59,924 bases of DNA from Paenibacillus oenotherae (GCF_019443105.1 NZ_JAHZIJ010000026.1:1-59924), one strand, 5' to 3'. Shown: positions 25,129 to 34,195, numbered from the stretch's first letter. Program-made: numbers and translations. The notes: a model not told the origin generated them from the sequence alone.

Positions 25129-26223
25129 ATGAATATTCATTGGTTTATTATTAGTGCAATAGTTGTGATCCTCATTCAGGTTCTTATATTCCGTCTATTC
25201 AGCTTGAAAGGCTTTGCATATGAGCGGTCATTCAATAAAGCTTACTGCTTCGAAGGCGACCGGGTCGAAATGGTGGAGCGTCTCGTTAACAGCAAGATGC
25301 TTCCCATTCCATGGCTGCGTGTAGAATCCCAGATTCATACAGGTCTCAAGTTCGAAAGCCAGCATAATTTCGATGTCAGTGACGGGAGCTATTATCAGAA
25401 TCATAAGAGCTTCTTCAGCTTGATGGGGAATAAGCAGTTGACCCGCCGCCATAATGTGCAATGCAACATGCGGGGCTGTTACCGGTTGAAAAGCACGGCT
25501 TTAACATTCGGGGATTTGTTCGGATTATATAAGAAATGGATCAGAATCCCCCTTGAAGAGGAGATAGTGGTCTATCCAAGGCCGGCAGACCTTTCTGATC
25601 TTAATCTGCCCTCCAGAAGCTGGCAGGGTGATGTGTCCGTTCGCCGCTGGATTGTCGACGATCCCTTCTATATTACGGGTGTCCGCGATTACATGCCAGG
25701 CGATTCGATGAAATCGATCAACTGGAGCGCAACCGCGCGTGCAGGCGAGCTTCAGGTACACAGAAGAGATTATACAGCCGATTATAAACTGCTCGTTGTT
25801 CTTAATGTAGAGGATCATCCCAATGTATGGACGACGGTCAAGGATACAGCAATAATCGAACGCGGCATACGATATGCGGCAGCGCTAGTCCAGTATGCGT
25901 CCCAGCAAGGGATGGAGACGGGGTTCGCCACCAATGGCCATCATATGGATATTCCCGGCAAGACTGTTATGGTGGATATGGAGTCCGGGCAAGACCATAT
26001 GTTCTATATTTTCGAGCAAATGGCGAAGCTGGTCATATCACCAGTTATTACTAGTTCTGAGCTGTTGAACGAGATATCTGAACGTTACAGGGAACGGTAT
26101 GACATTGTTATTGTGTCCGCTTTCGTATCGGAGGGGATCGAGCTGGCGATCGACAAGCTAAGAAGCGCAGGGCATGGCGTCGATCTGCTCCCGATTCCGC
26201 AGCAGGAAGGTGGTGCAGCATGA
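25129..26223 (+). CDS. DUF58 domain protein
   Basis: The 364-residue protein begins with one transmembrane segment (about 4-25). A beta-rich domain follows, then the DUF58 core near 180-205 with DPFYITGVRDYMPGDSMK and INWSATAR. DUF58 proteins contain a von Willebrand factor A-like fold and are the usual partners of MoxR ATPases. The gene lies 49 bases after moxR and overlaps the next gene by four bases (ATGA), so translation is coupled. GAAAGGAGAGGG precedes the start. Confidence 0.85.
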   Translation: MNIHWFIISAIVVILIQVLIFRLFSLKGFAYERSFNKAYCFEGDRVEMVERLVNSKMLPIPWLRVESQIHTGLKFESQHNFDVSDGSYYQNHKSFFSLMGNKQLTRRHNVQCNMRGCYRLKSTALTFGDLFGLYKKWIRIPLEEEIVVYPRPADLSDLNLPSRSWQGDVSVRRWIVDDPFYITGVRDYMPGDSMKSINWSATARAGELQVHRRDYTADYKLLVVLNVEDHPNVWTTVKDTAIIERGIRYAAALVQYASQQGMETGFATNGHHMDIPGKTVMVDMESGQDHMFYIFEQMAKLVISPVITSSELLNEISERYRERYDIVIVSAFVSEGIELAIDKLRSAGHGVDLLPIPQQEGGAA

Positions 26224-27512
26224 TGGGAGTCATGCGCGAAAGCGCGCTCGTAATGGTACGCGGCTCCATAGAAATGGTGCTCTATCTGCCGATTGCGATA
26301 CTTCTGCAGGTCTATCTGCTGCCTGCCGATCAGGGATGGCTGTGGCTGCTTCCGATGCTGATCGCTTATCCGGCCGGTTATCGGTTGAATCGTCTACTGT
26401 CGCTCCATCATCCGGCGGCAATTATGCTGATTAGCATAGTTGCTGCTGCTCTGTACGGAATGTCTGTATACGGAATCTCGATCATCGGAATTGTAACGTT
26501 CATTACAGCGGCAGCTGGCATGTATCGGGGCCAAATGATGGCTGTGCACCTATGGTCAACCCGATTCTATCCGTGGCAGTACGGAACGGGATTGTTCACT
26601 TATTTTACGGTATCGATCGTATTCGGCTGGATGGAGCCGTTTCAGCCTTTCAAATGGCCGCTGCTCGGCTTTGGCTTGTTATCGCTCGTATTGACTCTAA
26701 ATGCGATCAACAAGAGCTATGTAAATACGGAATCGCTTACGAATGAGCATATGCCCAGAGTGGAGAAAACGGTCAAAAGGCAGAATCGCCTGTTCGTCGC
26801 TATCATAATCGTTGTCTCAGTCCTTATTGTGTTTACGTACCAGTTGCAGTGGTTGTTTACGGCTTTGTGGAATGCGTTTCAGAATTGGCTGAATAGCTGG
26901 CAACTGATGGAGCCAACGGAGGAGCCTCCGGCCGAGGTTACTCCTGCTCCTATGCCCCGGCAAGAGCTGGAGCTGCCCACTGAGAATAGAACGACACTCA
27001 ACATACCATGGGATTTGATCTTGTATATTTTCACGGGAATTCTCGCTCTAGTCCTGCTATTCATTATTGTGCGCTACATTCGTCACTTGCCTAAGCTATG
27101 GAAGGCATTAAAGGACATTTGGAAGCAGATGCTGCAGCGGGAGCGTATTACTGTTGCGGCTGGCTACGTGGATGAGATCGAGGATATTAGCAAGCCCAAG
27201 CGAATACGTGTATGGCTGTCGGGAAGAAATAAGCAGCCGCGGATAAAGTGGAAGGATCTGCAGGATAATGAATCCCGCATCCGCTACCTGTACCGACAAT
27301 GGCTGGGCAGGGCAATCAAGGGCGGATATGTATTCAAGCCTCATTTTACACCGCAAGAGAATGGCAGAGAGCTGATCGCCACAAGCGGAAGCAGCGGGCA
27401 TGCTGTATGGGTGAAGACATTGCTGGAGCAATATATGGGTGTCCGTTATGGCGCGAGGAAGGTTAAAGATGAGAAGCTGCAGCAGTTGATCGACGAAAAG
27501 CCGGAGCAATAG
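26220..27512 (+). CDS. Membrane protein with C-terminal DUF4129-like domain
   Basis: The 430-residue protein has about six N-terminal membrane helices (20-170), one near 190-210, a Pro/Glu-rich external linker (about 230-260), another helix near 268-290, and a soluble C-terminal domain with ESRIRYLYRQWLGRAIKGG and TLLEQYMGVRYGARKV. The last part recalls the DUF4129 region found at the end of transglutaminase-like proteins of MoxR/DUF58 loci, but the transglutaminase core is absent. It overlaps the DUF58 gene by four bases, so it is the third component of the same complex. Confidence 0.75.
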   Translation: MMGVMRESALVMVRGSIEMVLYLPIAILLQVYLLPADQGWLWLLPMLIAYPAGYRLNRLLSLHHPAAIMLISIVAAALYGMSVYGISIIGIVTFITAAAGMYRGQMMAVHLWSTRFYPWQYGTGLFTYFTVSIVFGWMEPFQPFKWPLLGFGLLSLVLTLNAINKSYVNTESLTNEHMPRVEKTVKRQNRLFVAIIIVVSVLIVFTYQLQWLFTALWNAFQNWLNSWQLMEPTEEPPAEVTPAPMPRQELELPTENRTTLNIPWDLILYIFTGILALVLLFIIVRYIRHLPKLWKALKDIWKQMLQRERITVAAGYVDEIEDISKPKRIRVWLSGRNKQPRIKWKDLQDNESRIRYLYRQWLGRAIKGGYVFKPHFTPQENGRELIATSGSSGHAVWVKTLLEQYMGVRYGARKVKDEKLQQLIDEKPEQ

Positions 27513-27580
27513 CCATACATATTTATCCATCAAAGCGGTCATTCTAAGTAGAGCTCAAATGATCACTTGGAGGGATAAAT

Positions 27581-27958
27581 ATGGAGAACCAAGGCCAACC
27601 GATTAACAGCCAGCAGCTTTCGTACGAGCAATTTCAAGCGCAGGTACAGCAGCAGCAGGAGCAGCAAAGAATACAGGCACAGCAAGCGCTGCGCAATGTA
27701 GGGCTGGATCCGCGCTCACAGCAAATCAGCAAGGTAGTTATCGAGCTGCAAAGTATTCAAAGCGAGCTGCAGCTGGCCGAGAATCAGATTGGGATGCAAA
27801 TGGATGCGCAAAAGCGGCAAATTCAAAGCTTGCAGCAGCGCCTTCAGCAGGCTGTAACCCATGTCCAGAGCACATTTGGTGCGAATACGAATACGAATGC
27901 GGCGAGTGGCTCGGATCTGCAGCCGCCGCAGGGGCAGCAAGGACAGTTCTACCAGTAG
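27581..27958 (+). CDS. Glutamine-rich coiled-coil protein, unknown
   Basis: The 125-residue product is about one quarter Gln or more, with a Q-rich head, a predicted coiled coil near 45-95 (VVIELQSIQSELQLAENQI onward) and a low-complexity tail. It has no signal sequence or enzyme motif. CTTGGAGGG lies seven bases before the ATG. It follows the MoxR operon by 68 bases and may be co-transcribed. Such proteins are seen as spore- or surface-associated scaffolds, but I cannot assign a role. Confidence 0.65.
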   Translation: MENQGQPINSQQLSYEQFQAQVQQQQEQQRIQAQQALRNVGLDPRSQQISKVVIELQSIQSELQLAENQIGMQMDAQKRQIQSLQQRLQQAVTHVQSTFGANTNTNAASGSDLQPPQGQQGQFYQ

Positions 27959-27961
27959 ATG

Positions 27962-28008
27962 CAAGGAATCGGAAAGGGAGCAGGGAGGAGATCCTTGTTC
28001 CTTTTTTT
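27962..28008 (+). terminator. Terminator after the Q-rich gene
   Basis: CAAGGA (27962-27967) pairs with TCCTTG (27992-27997), extended by a bulged ATC/GAT. A seven-T run follows after four bases. Confidence 0.5.
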
Positions 28009-28034
28009 CGTGATACTGCTCTGGCTTGTGCTGG

Positions 28035-28391
28035 CTATTGCTGGAATTTCCCCTTTGCGACTGCAAATCCAACCAGAACGATACCTAGACCGACCCATGT
28101 TCTCCACGTTGCAGTTTCCTTGAAGAACATAAAACCCATGAGCAGTGAAATCAGCATTTCGATTCCTTTGGATGTGATAAGAACGAAGATCAGATTGCCG
28201 ACTGCTCTAAACCCAAACTTGACCCCGTAGCCGATGCAGAGATTCGCAATCAGGAATAACGGGAGTGCGCAGAGCTGGAATTTGAGCGTTGACCAGAAGT
28301 GGGGATCAATATGCTTGCTCTGGTAAGAAAACACCAGATTAACAATGAGCAGCCCCGTAAGCAGCAGAGAGAAGCTGTACAAGTAATACAT
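28035..28391 (-). CDS. Small DMT/EamA-like membrane protein
   Basis: The 118-residue protein has four hydrophobic segments and ends with FFKETATWRTWVGLGIVLVGFAVA, which is typical of EamA half-repeats and small multidrug resistance-like proteins. GGAGGT before the ATG at 28391 fixes the start; a longer frame to 28460 is not needed. It may function as a dimer for export of small metabolites or drugs. It is divergent from the kinase-like gene at 28500. Confidence 0.75.
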   Translation of the reverse strand: MYYLYSFSLLLTGLLIVNLVFSYQSKHIDPHFWSTLKFQLCALPLFLIANLCIGYGVKFGFRAVGNLIFVLITSKGIEMLISLLMGFMFFKETATWRTWVGLGIVLVGFAVAKGKFQQ

Positions 28392-28499
28392 CGTGACCTC
28401 CAGTAATGCCCCTATTGGACCAAGGTTTTGCGTACTGCTAATAAAGTTTCCACAATGCAACTTTTTTATAAGTGTCCAATTTGAAAGTGGTGATATGAA

Positions 28500-29396
28500 T
28501 TGAATCTACAATCATTATTCTCGGAACAAATTATTTCGCAAACTTCACTGGGTGGCCGTGCAAGCGATGTGTGGCAGGTGAAGACGGAGAATGGCGAGTA
28601 TGTTGTCAGATCATCGGGAGTGAATGAAAACTCGGATGCTCCTTTCTTATGGGCATGCAGGAACTTGTTCGGAATTGAACTGCAACATACTTATGACATC
28701 GAATATGTGAACGATCAACTTGGACAAATGAGTACTAACATAGATGTCCCTCGGGTGATTCAAAAGGGAATCATTGATGGAAGGCAGTTTATTGTAGTCG
28801 AAAAAATGAATGGAACGGAATTTCGTTTTCTGGATATGCCTCCTCTAATGATGGAGGGCTTCGGGATGGCAATAGCGGATATTCATTCCCATGGCTTTTC
28901 GGAGTATGGTGCACCGGCAGGGACTTATAGAAATCCTGTAGAGCAATTCCCGCAACACCTCAGTAATGCCCTTAGTGTATTATCCTCACGTTATTACAAT
29001 TCCAACATTGAGATCACCAGTAAATTACAATATTATTGTTCACTAGCTGAGAATTTACCTCTCCCTGGAAGTGCTTCTTATGTCATGCTTGATATGGACG
29101 CAAGACAATTTCTTGCAGCAAATCATAGAGTTACTGCAATTGTCGATACAGAAGCCTATGTGCTCGGACCGAGAGAACTCGATCTGGTGGCCATCGAATG
29201 TTCCCTGGATAAAAATGGTGCCGCATCCTTCAAGAAAGGATACGCTGCCGTATTGCCGTTTCCAGATTTATCGCCAGTTCGCGATGTGTATCGATTCCTG
29301 TTTTGTTTATTAGAAATTAAGGGGCCAGCAGTTGATTACAACAGTTGGCTCTCATCGCCCCGCTGGTTCGACAGCATCGGGCCGTCTTATAAATAA
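28500..29396 (+). CDS. APH-fold phosphotransferase-like protein lacking the HGD motif
   Basis: The 298-residue protein looks like the aminoglycoside phosphotransferase superfamily: a DVWQVKTENGEYVVRSS N-lobe strand, IADIHSHGF, and a metal-motif position TAIVDTEAYVLGPRELDLV. The catalytic loop reads VMLDMDARQFL where HGDxxxxN is expected, so the usual histidine and asparagine are missing and activity is doubtful. The TTG start at 28500 is preceded by GTGGTGA; the ATG six bases before it is out of frame and meets a stop. The gene is AT-richer than the core genes. Confidence 0.65.
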   Translation: MNLQSLFSEQIISQTSLGGRASDVWQVKTENGEYVVRSSGVNENSDAPFLWACRNLFGIELQHTYDIEYVNDQLGQMSTNIDVPRVIQKGIIDGRQFIVVEKMNGTEFRFLDMPPLMMEGFGMAIADIHSHGFSEYGAPAGTYRNPVEQFPQHLSNALSVLSSRYYNSNIEITSKLQYYCSLAENLPLPGSASYVMLDMDARQFLAANHRVTAIVDTEAYVLGPRELDLVAIECSLDKNGAASFKKGYAAVLPFPDLSPVRDVYRFLFCLLEIKGPAVDYNSWLSSPRWFDSIGPSYK

Positions 29397-29429
29397 CATA
29401 GATTTAGAAGTAAATGGTGGTGATTCATA

Positions 29430-29543
29430 GTGAGATATTCGATACGGCTGGCAGTGGAAGCGGATTTGGAGCAGCTGGCGCAAATGAATAAAGAGAAATG
29501 CGGGCTGAGAATATATTGCAATAATGGAACGTATGTTCTATGA
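29430..29543 (+). pseudogene. GNAT acetyltransferase remnant (N-terminal part)
   Basis: A GTG with a GGTGGTGA ribosome binding site opens a 37-codon frame beginning VRYSIRLAVEADLEQLAQMNKE, the typical first strand and helix of a GNAT enzyme. The frame ends before any acetyl-CoA motif. The remaining 5' fragment has no matching 3' part downstream. Together with the next remnant this fills the gap between the kinase-like gene and the hydrolase. Confidence 0.5.
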
Positions 29544-29548
29544 TATAA

Positions 29549-29728
29549 TTTAGTTGGCAATTAGTACATGTATATCTCAAAAATATTGCCGATTTGCCTG
29601 AAATGGAAAAGGTGTTTTTCGAGTTTTTTGAAGAAAATAAATTCCCTGCGCGAATGACAACGACTACTGATTTTATTGATTCCGATTGTCTAATTATGAT
29701 AGATGGCATTGCATACAAGGGTCAATGA
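29549..29728 (+). pseudogene. RidA/YjgF-family remnant (C-terminal part)
   Basis: An open frame without a start encodes a product whose middle is VYLKNIADLPEMEKVFFEFF followed by ENKFPARMTTT and an IMIDGIAYKGQ end. This is the C-terminal third of a RidA-type enamine deaminase, including the FPAR segment that normally carries the catalytic arginine. The N-terminal two thirds are missing. It is fused to the preceding GNAT fragment by deletion, which marks a decayed region. Confidence 0.5.
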
Positions 29729-29780
29729 TGATTATTAATCCATATTTTAATATTAATAACTATAAAGAGGGATATTGTTT

Positions 29781-30659
29781 ATGAGTGCACAATCCATATA
29801 TAAGAGTGAAGAAGGAAAGAGAACAATCCTCAATCATTATGAATCTTATTTAAGCTTGCTTAATGTTGATTTTCAAAGAATGTATGTAGAAACTTGCTTC
29901 GGCAGTACGCATCTATTAACGACAGGACCGGCGGATGGCAAACCGTTATTTATTCTTCAAGGAGGCAACTGCATCAATCCGATTACATTATCCTGGTTCT
30001 CTTCCTTGTTTGGGAAATATCGAATTTATGCGCCAGACACAATTGGGCATCCCGGTTATAGTGCTGAAACAAGAGTTTCTGCAAAAGACGCGAGCTATGC
30101 TTTATGGATTTCTGATATAATGAATGTTCTTAATATTGAGAAAAGTGCTTTTGTCGGCCCTTCTTATGGCGCTGGCATCATTCTCAGAATAGCTGCTCAT
30201 ATGCCGGAAAAAATTGCTTGTTCGGTGCTCGTTGCGCCATCAGGTTTGCAACTGGGCTCGAAATTAATCATGATACGAAAAATACTGCTCCCAATGCTCC
30301 TGTTTAAAATGAATGCCTCACAAAAACATTTGCAAGGCATTGCGGATGCGATGTCATTTAATAGCATGAAAGAAATCGATAAACAGATTATCGGGGATAT
30401 TTTTACTCATGTAAAATTGGAGCAAAATATGCCTAAGTTGACTGAGAAACGAGAACTGTTGAATTATTTTTCACCCACACTGGTTGTGGCGGGACAACAG
30501 GATATTTTCTTCCCCGATAAGAAAGTGATTAAGAAAGCGAAGGGAATCATCTCTAATGTGATTACAACCAGCTATGAAATGGGTCATTTCCCATCCGAAC
30601 AATATGTGAAATTAATGAATGAAGATATCAAAGCGTTCCTGTCAGAAAATTATTCATGA
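29781..30659 (+). CDS. Alpha/beta hydrolase
   Basis: The 292-residue protein has an alpha/beta hydrolase fold: oxyanion-side LFILQGGNCINP, a YAPDTIGHPGYS loop, the nucleophile elbow GPSYGAG with S128, a late acid in VAGQQDIFFP and the catalytic histidine in EMGHFPSEQ. No signal peptide is present. The ATG at 29781 is preceded by AAAGAGGG; a TTG six bases upstream is an alternative. Codon use is clearly AT-richer than in the surrounding genes, which suggests horizontal origin. Substrate unknown. Confidence 0.8.
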   Translation: MSAQSIYKSEEGKRTILNHYESYLSLLNVDFQRMYVETCFGSTHLLTTGPADGKPLFILQGGNCINPITLSWFSSLFGKYRIYAPDTIGHPGYSAETRVSAKDASYALWISDIMNVLNIEKSAFVGPSYGAGIILRIAAHMPEKIACSVLVAPSGLQLGSKLIMIRKILLPMLLFKMNASQKHLQGIADAMSFNSMKEIDKQIIGDIFTHVKLEQNMPKLTEKRELLNYFSPTLVVAGQQDIFFPDKKVIKKAKGIISNVITTSYEMGHFPSEQYVKLMNEDIKAFLSENYS

Positions 30660-30696
30660 TCCATATAAAGCCGAGAAGAATGGGGAATGTGCAGTG

Positions 30697-31331
30697 ATGA
30701 GAAGCAGAGTCTTCAGTGAAATCATTCATTCAGCGGATGAATTGGTCGCGTTATACGGAACTCCGAGCAATATTGTAATGAATAAAACGATCGGGATTCT
30801 TGATGGGCACTGCCGTTATTTTATATCCCGGTCGCCATTCGTTGTCATCTCTACAAGTGATGCGGCAGGGCATTGCGATGCTTCTCCACGCGGGGATGCA
30901 GCGGGATTCGTGCATGTTCTGGACGACAGGCATCTGGTAATACCTGAACGTCCCGGCAACCGGCGCTTTGATTCATTGACCAACATTATGGCGAATCCGC
31001 ACATCGGCCTGCTGTTTATCATTCCTGGTCTTGAAGTCACTTTAAGGATCAATGGACAAGCTGTCATTATGAAGATCCGTCTATATTGGCGCAGATGGAG
31101 GCCTTCGGGAAGGTTCCGCTTGTTGGTATCGGCGTTGAGGTGTCAGAATGCTTCATCCATTGCGCCAAATCGTTCAAACGGTCGCGATTGTGGGATGCTG
31201 CGTCATGGCCTGAGCAAGAAACGCTGCCGAATCCGAATAAGATGATAGCGGATCATGCCAGCAATCTCGGTATAACCGAAGCAGATGTGGACCGGGCATT
31301 GAAGGAAAGCTATAAGCAGCGGCTTTATTAA
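30697..31331 (+). pseudogene. PPOX-type FMN flavoprotein, frameshifted
   Basis: The first frame (from the ATG at 30697) gives a pyridoxamine 5'-phosphate oxidase-like protein with PFVVISTSDAAGHCDASPRGD and LVIPERPGNRRFDSLTNI, the layout of MSMEG_1061-type PPOX proteins. Near 31073 it should continue as VIMKDPSILAQMEAFGK, but a single base is missing and translation leaves the frame. The rest (PLVGIGVEVSECFIHCAKS to the end at 31331) is intact in the other frame. Either a recent inactivation or a sequencing error explains this. The 5' end lies just after the hydrolase gene. Confidence 0.75.
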
Positions 31332-31373
31332 TGCTAGTTAACCATTACATACGATAGAATAGGAGGCCATAAG

Positions 31374-32963
31374 ATGGCAACAAAGGGCTCGTATCGGGCT
31401 GCACAAGCTCCGGTGTGTGTCATTCAATCGATGCACCTCAGGACGATCAGAAAGAAGAGAACGATCCGATACCGCCATGTGCAGACTACGATGCTGATCT
31501 TCATTATTGGGGGTAGCGGCACAGCGCTCATAGATCGCCGGAAGGTCGAGCTTGTGGCAGGCACTGTGCTGCTGCTGACGCCAGGCATGCAGATCACCGT
31601 CTCCTGTCCGGCAAAGAATCTGGACTACTATCTGATCGCTTTCACCCATCTGGTTGCAGATGCTGTTGGCAGGTCAGCGGCCAGGGTTCAATTCCGCAAT
31701 GAACCGCTTGGGCTGTTCGAGCCGGGAGTGCTTCAAATAAGCAGGGTACAGCAAGCAATGAAGCTTGTCCAGCGGTTATATGAGGATAGCCAAAGCGGCC
31801 TGGATGATGGACGGATGATGCTCCGGTTCCAGGAGCTGCTGCTAATGATGGCACAGGATTGCGATCTGCAACAAGCAAGAGATGGTTCGCGCCATTGTCT
31901 GGACCAATCCATCGCTTACATGAAGGCGCATTTCCATGAGAAGCTGGATATGAGAGAGCTGGCCGCTATTGCTGGTGTAACGTTGAGCTCTTATTCGCGT
32001 CTGTTCAAGCAAATTACGGGCGAGACGCCAACCGAATATTTGACCCGGCTTAGGATGGAGAACGCCCAGCAATTGTTGAAGCAGAACCAATACAAAGTCA
32101 AGGAGGTCTCATCGGCTGTCGGCTATAAGGATGAATTTTATTTCAGCCATGCCTTCCACAGATTTGTTGGCATCACGCCCACTCAGTACAGGAAGAGAAG
32201 CCAGTTGAGGGTAGCTGTTGCCTCTTGTACGCAATTAGAGGATTGTCTGGTCTCGCTCGGTATTCAGCCCGTTACCTGTGTGAACTGCTTCCGGTATCCG
32301 GGAATGGCGGATGAAGAATACGAGCATTTGTTTACTCGGCTTCTGGAAGAGCTGGTGCAGGCCAGACCGGATGTTATTATCGGAGACCGGCATCATTTGA
32401 GTCTTGAGGACCGGTTCAAGGCGATTACCCGCCAGATTGTGTATGCAGTTGATATGGATTGGGTGGCGAATTACCGCAAGCTCGCTGAGCTGTTCGGAAC
32501 AATGGATGGAATGAACACGAGAATGAATGAATTGTCCTTACGGACTAACGAGGCAAAGGGCATATTGAAGCAGAACTGGAATAATCAATCGGTCGCTATC
32601 ATACAGGTATCTCATCTTGGTATCCGCGTGCAGGGGATGACCGGCCATCCGTTGAATGAACTGATCTATCGCGAGCTGGAACTGCCCCCTGGGAAAAATA
32701 TACCGATGCAGCTGGCGTTCATGGAATACCTGCCAGAATGGCTGCCGCAGCTGGAAGCGGATCATCTCTTCATTCATATGAATCACCGGAGAGCGGGCAG
32801 TGAAGCCATCTATGAACGGATGCGCCAGACACATGCCTGGCAGTCCATCAACGCTGTTCAGAGGGGAACTGTAACGATCATTCCGAATTGGTTCCGGCTG
32901 AGCTGGACACCTGCCGGACGGGACAGGATTATGCTGGAATTGCTTGAAGCGGCAGACAGCTGA
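31374..32963 (+). CDS. AraC-family regulator with siderophore-binding domain (Btr-like)
   Basis: The 529-residue protein has a cupin-like N-terminal part (1-160), an AraC double helix-turn-helix (about 175-280; IAGVTLSSYSRLFKQITG and VGYKDEFYFSHAFHRF) and a C-terminal domain of the periplasmic iron-siderophore binding type (about 285-525). This architecture is that of Btr (YbbB) of Bacillus subtilis, which senses ferric siderophore in the cytoplasm and activates feuABC. The neighbouring Fur-controlled lipoprotein is the expected target. Regulator and lipoprotein lie on the same strand with a 157-bp promoter region between them. Confidence 0.85.
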   Translation: MATKGSYRAAQAPVCVIQSMHLRTIRKKRTIRYRHVQTTMLIFIIGGSGTALIDRRKVELVAGTVLLLTPGMQITVSCPAKNLDYYLIAFTHLVADAVGRSAARVQFRNEPLGLFEPGVLQISRVQQAMKLVQRLYEDSQSGLDDGRMMLRFQELLLMMAQDCDLQQARDGSRHCLDQSIAYMKAHFHEKLDMRELAAIAGVTLSSYSRLFKQITGETPTEYLTRLRMENAQQLLKQNQYKVKEVSSAVGYKDEFYFSHAFHRFVGITPTQYRKRSQLRVAVASCTQLEDCLVSLGIQPVTCVNCFRYPGMADEEYEHLFTRLLEELVQARPDVIIGDRHHLSLEDRFKAITRQIVYAVDMDWVANYRKLAELFGTMDGMNTRMNELSLRTNEAKGILKQNWNNQSVAIIQVSHLGIRVQGMTGHPLNELIYRELELPPGKNIPMQLAFMEYLPEWLPQLEADHLFIHMNHRRAGSEAIYERMRQTHAWQSINAVQRGTVTIIPNWFRLSWTPAGRDRIMLELLEAADS

Positions 32964-33049
32964 TGGATGAAGCGAGATGCCAGAAGGCTGCTGCTGCGAA
33001 AAAACGAAGGTTTTCTGGCAAATGAGCACATGGACAGAAAGAGGCGGGT

Positions 33050-33085
33050 TATAATACATTATCATTGATAATGATTCCCATTATC
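33050..33085 (+). promoter_or_regulatory. Fur box and -10 element of the siderophore-binding gene
   Basis: GATAATGATTCCCATTATC at 33067-33085 matches the 19-bp Fur consensus in both half-sites, with deviation only at the centre. A perfect TATAAT lies at 33050-33055. The box covers the expected start of transcription, so iron-loaded Fur should repress. No convincing -35 is seen, in keeping with need for the AraC-type activator. Confidence 0.85.
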
Positions 33086-33120
33086 ATCATAAACGAAAGA
33101 GAGATGAAAGGGAGAGAGTC

Positions 33121-34116
33121 ATGAAGAAGATTCAAAGTTTGGGCTTGATATTATTTGTTTTATTGCTGGTGGCAGGCTGCGGCAGCGCGGGCAAGAACAG
33201 CAGCAATAACGGTGTGAAAGCAGCGGATGGTACCACCACCGATTCGACGGGCACCCTTGCAAGCGGGAAGACGATCAAGCATGAGATGGGTACGGCAATT
33301 CTGCAGAAGGTGCCGGAGCGAGTGGTCTATTTGTTCCAGGGGATGAATGATATTGGCGCCGCATTGGAGGTCAAGCCTGTAGGAGCCGTTGAATCGACGG
33401 ATCAAAAGCCATGGTTCCAATACTTGGGCGACAGAAGCGGCATTGAGAATCTGGGCGAAGAAGGCCAGCCTAATCTGGAGAAGATTGTCTCCTTGAAGCC
33501 GGACTTAATCATTGGAACGAAAGTTCGCCATGAGAAAATATATGCGCAGCTGCAAGCTATCGCGCCTACGATCATAACGGCTGATCTGGCTGATTGGAAG
33601 AGCAATTTGCGGATTGCTGGTGAAGCGCTTGGCAAGGAGGAGGAGGCAGCGAAGCTGCTGTCGGATTGGGACGAGAGGGTCGCAAAGTTTAAGGAAGAGA
33701 TGGGGGACAAGCTGAGCTCCACGGAGGTCTCCGTTATCCGGATTCAACGGGATGGCAGTGTCAAAGTATATTTGGCGGGCTTCCCGGGGCTGTTCATGAA
33801 GGATATCGGACTGTCTGTCCCTGAATCTCAGCGAGTGGAATTTAATGGGTCAGGCCTTGATATTATGTCCAAGGAGCACATCCCGCAATTTGACGCTGAT
33901 TATATATTCGATATAACGGCATCGAGCCTGGAGGGACAAGAGAATATTCCACAGCTGTACGGGGAGTGGACGTCACATCCGCTCTGGAGTGAATTAAATG
34001 CGGTCAAAGCGGGCCGATATTATCAAGTAGACCCCATCATGTGGAATTTCGGTGCAGGGCCGATCGCAGCAAAGTCGATGCTGGACGATTTGTTCCGTTT
34101 ATTGAAGCTGGAATAA
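33121..34116 (+). CDS. Iron-siderophore substrate-binding lipoprotein
   Basis: The 331-residue protein has a lipoprotein signal peptide with lipobox LVAGC (C20), a short disordered linker and a class III periplasmic-binding fold (about 55-330), with VPERVVYLFQGMNDIGAALEV and LEKIVSLKPDLIIGT as family hallmarks. It would capture a ferric siderophore outside the membrane for an ABC importer of the FeuABC/YfiYZ type. No permease or ATPase gene follows, so it must use components encoded elsewhere. It is preceded by a Fur box and by a Btr-like regulator. Confidence 0.88.
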   Translation: MKKIQSLGLILFVLLLVAGCGSAGKNSSNNGVKAADGTTTDSTGTLASGKTIKHEMGTAILQKVPERVVYLFQGMNDIGAALEVKPVGAVESTDQKPWFQYLGDRSGIENLGEEGQPNLEKIVSLKPDLIIGTKVRHEKIYAQLQAIAPTIITADLADWKSNLRIAGEALGKEEEAAKLLSDWDERVAKFKEEMGDKLSSTEVSVIRIQRDGSVKVYLAGFPGLFMKDIGLSVPESQRVEFNGSGLDIMSKEHIPQFDADYIFDITASSLEGQENIPQLYGEWTSHPLWSELNAVKAGRYYQVDPIMWNFGAGPIAAKSMLDDLFRLLKLE

Positions 34117-34129
34117 GGAATCGGATTGC

Positions 34130-34159
34130 TTGAGACTCCACGACCCGAATTGTGATAAT
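34130..34159 (+). promoter_or_regulatory. Candidate promoter of the DNA alkylation repair gene
   Basis: TTGAGA (34130-34135) and GATAAT (34154-34159) are 18 bases apart, 37 bases before the ATG at 34196. Confidence 0.4.
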
Positions 34160-34195
34160 ATAGTGTACAAATCAACAATTGCAGGCGGTGGAGAT

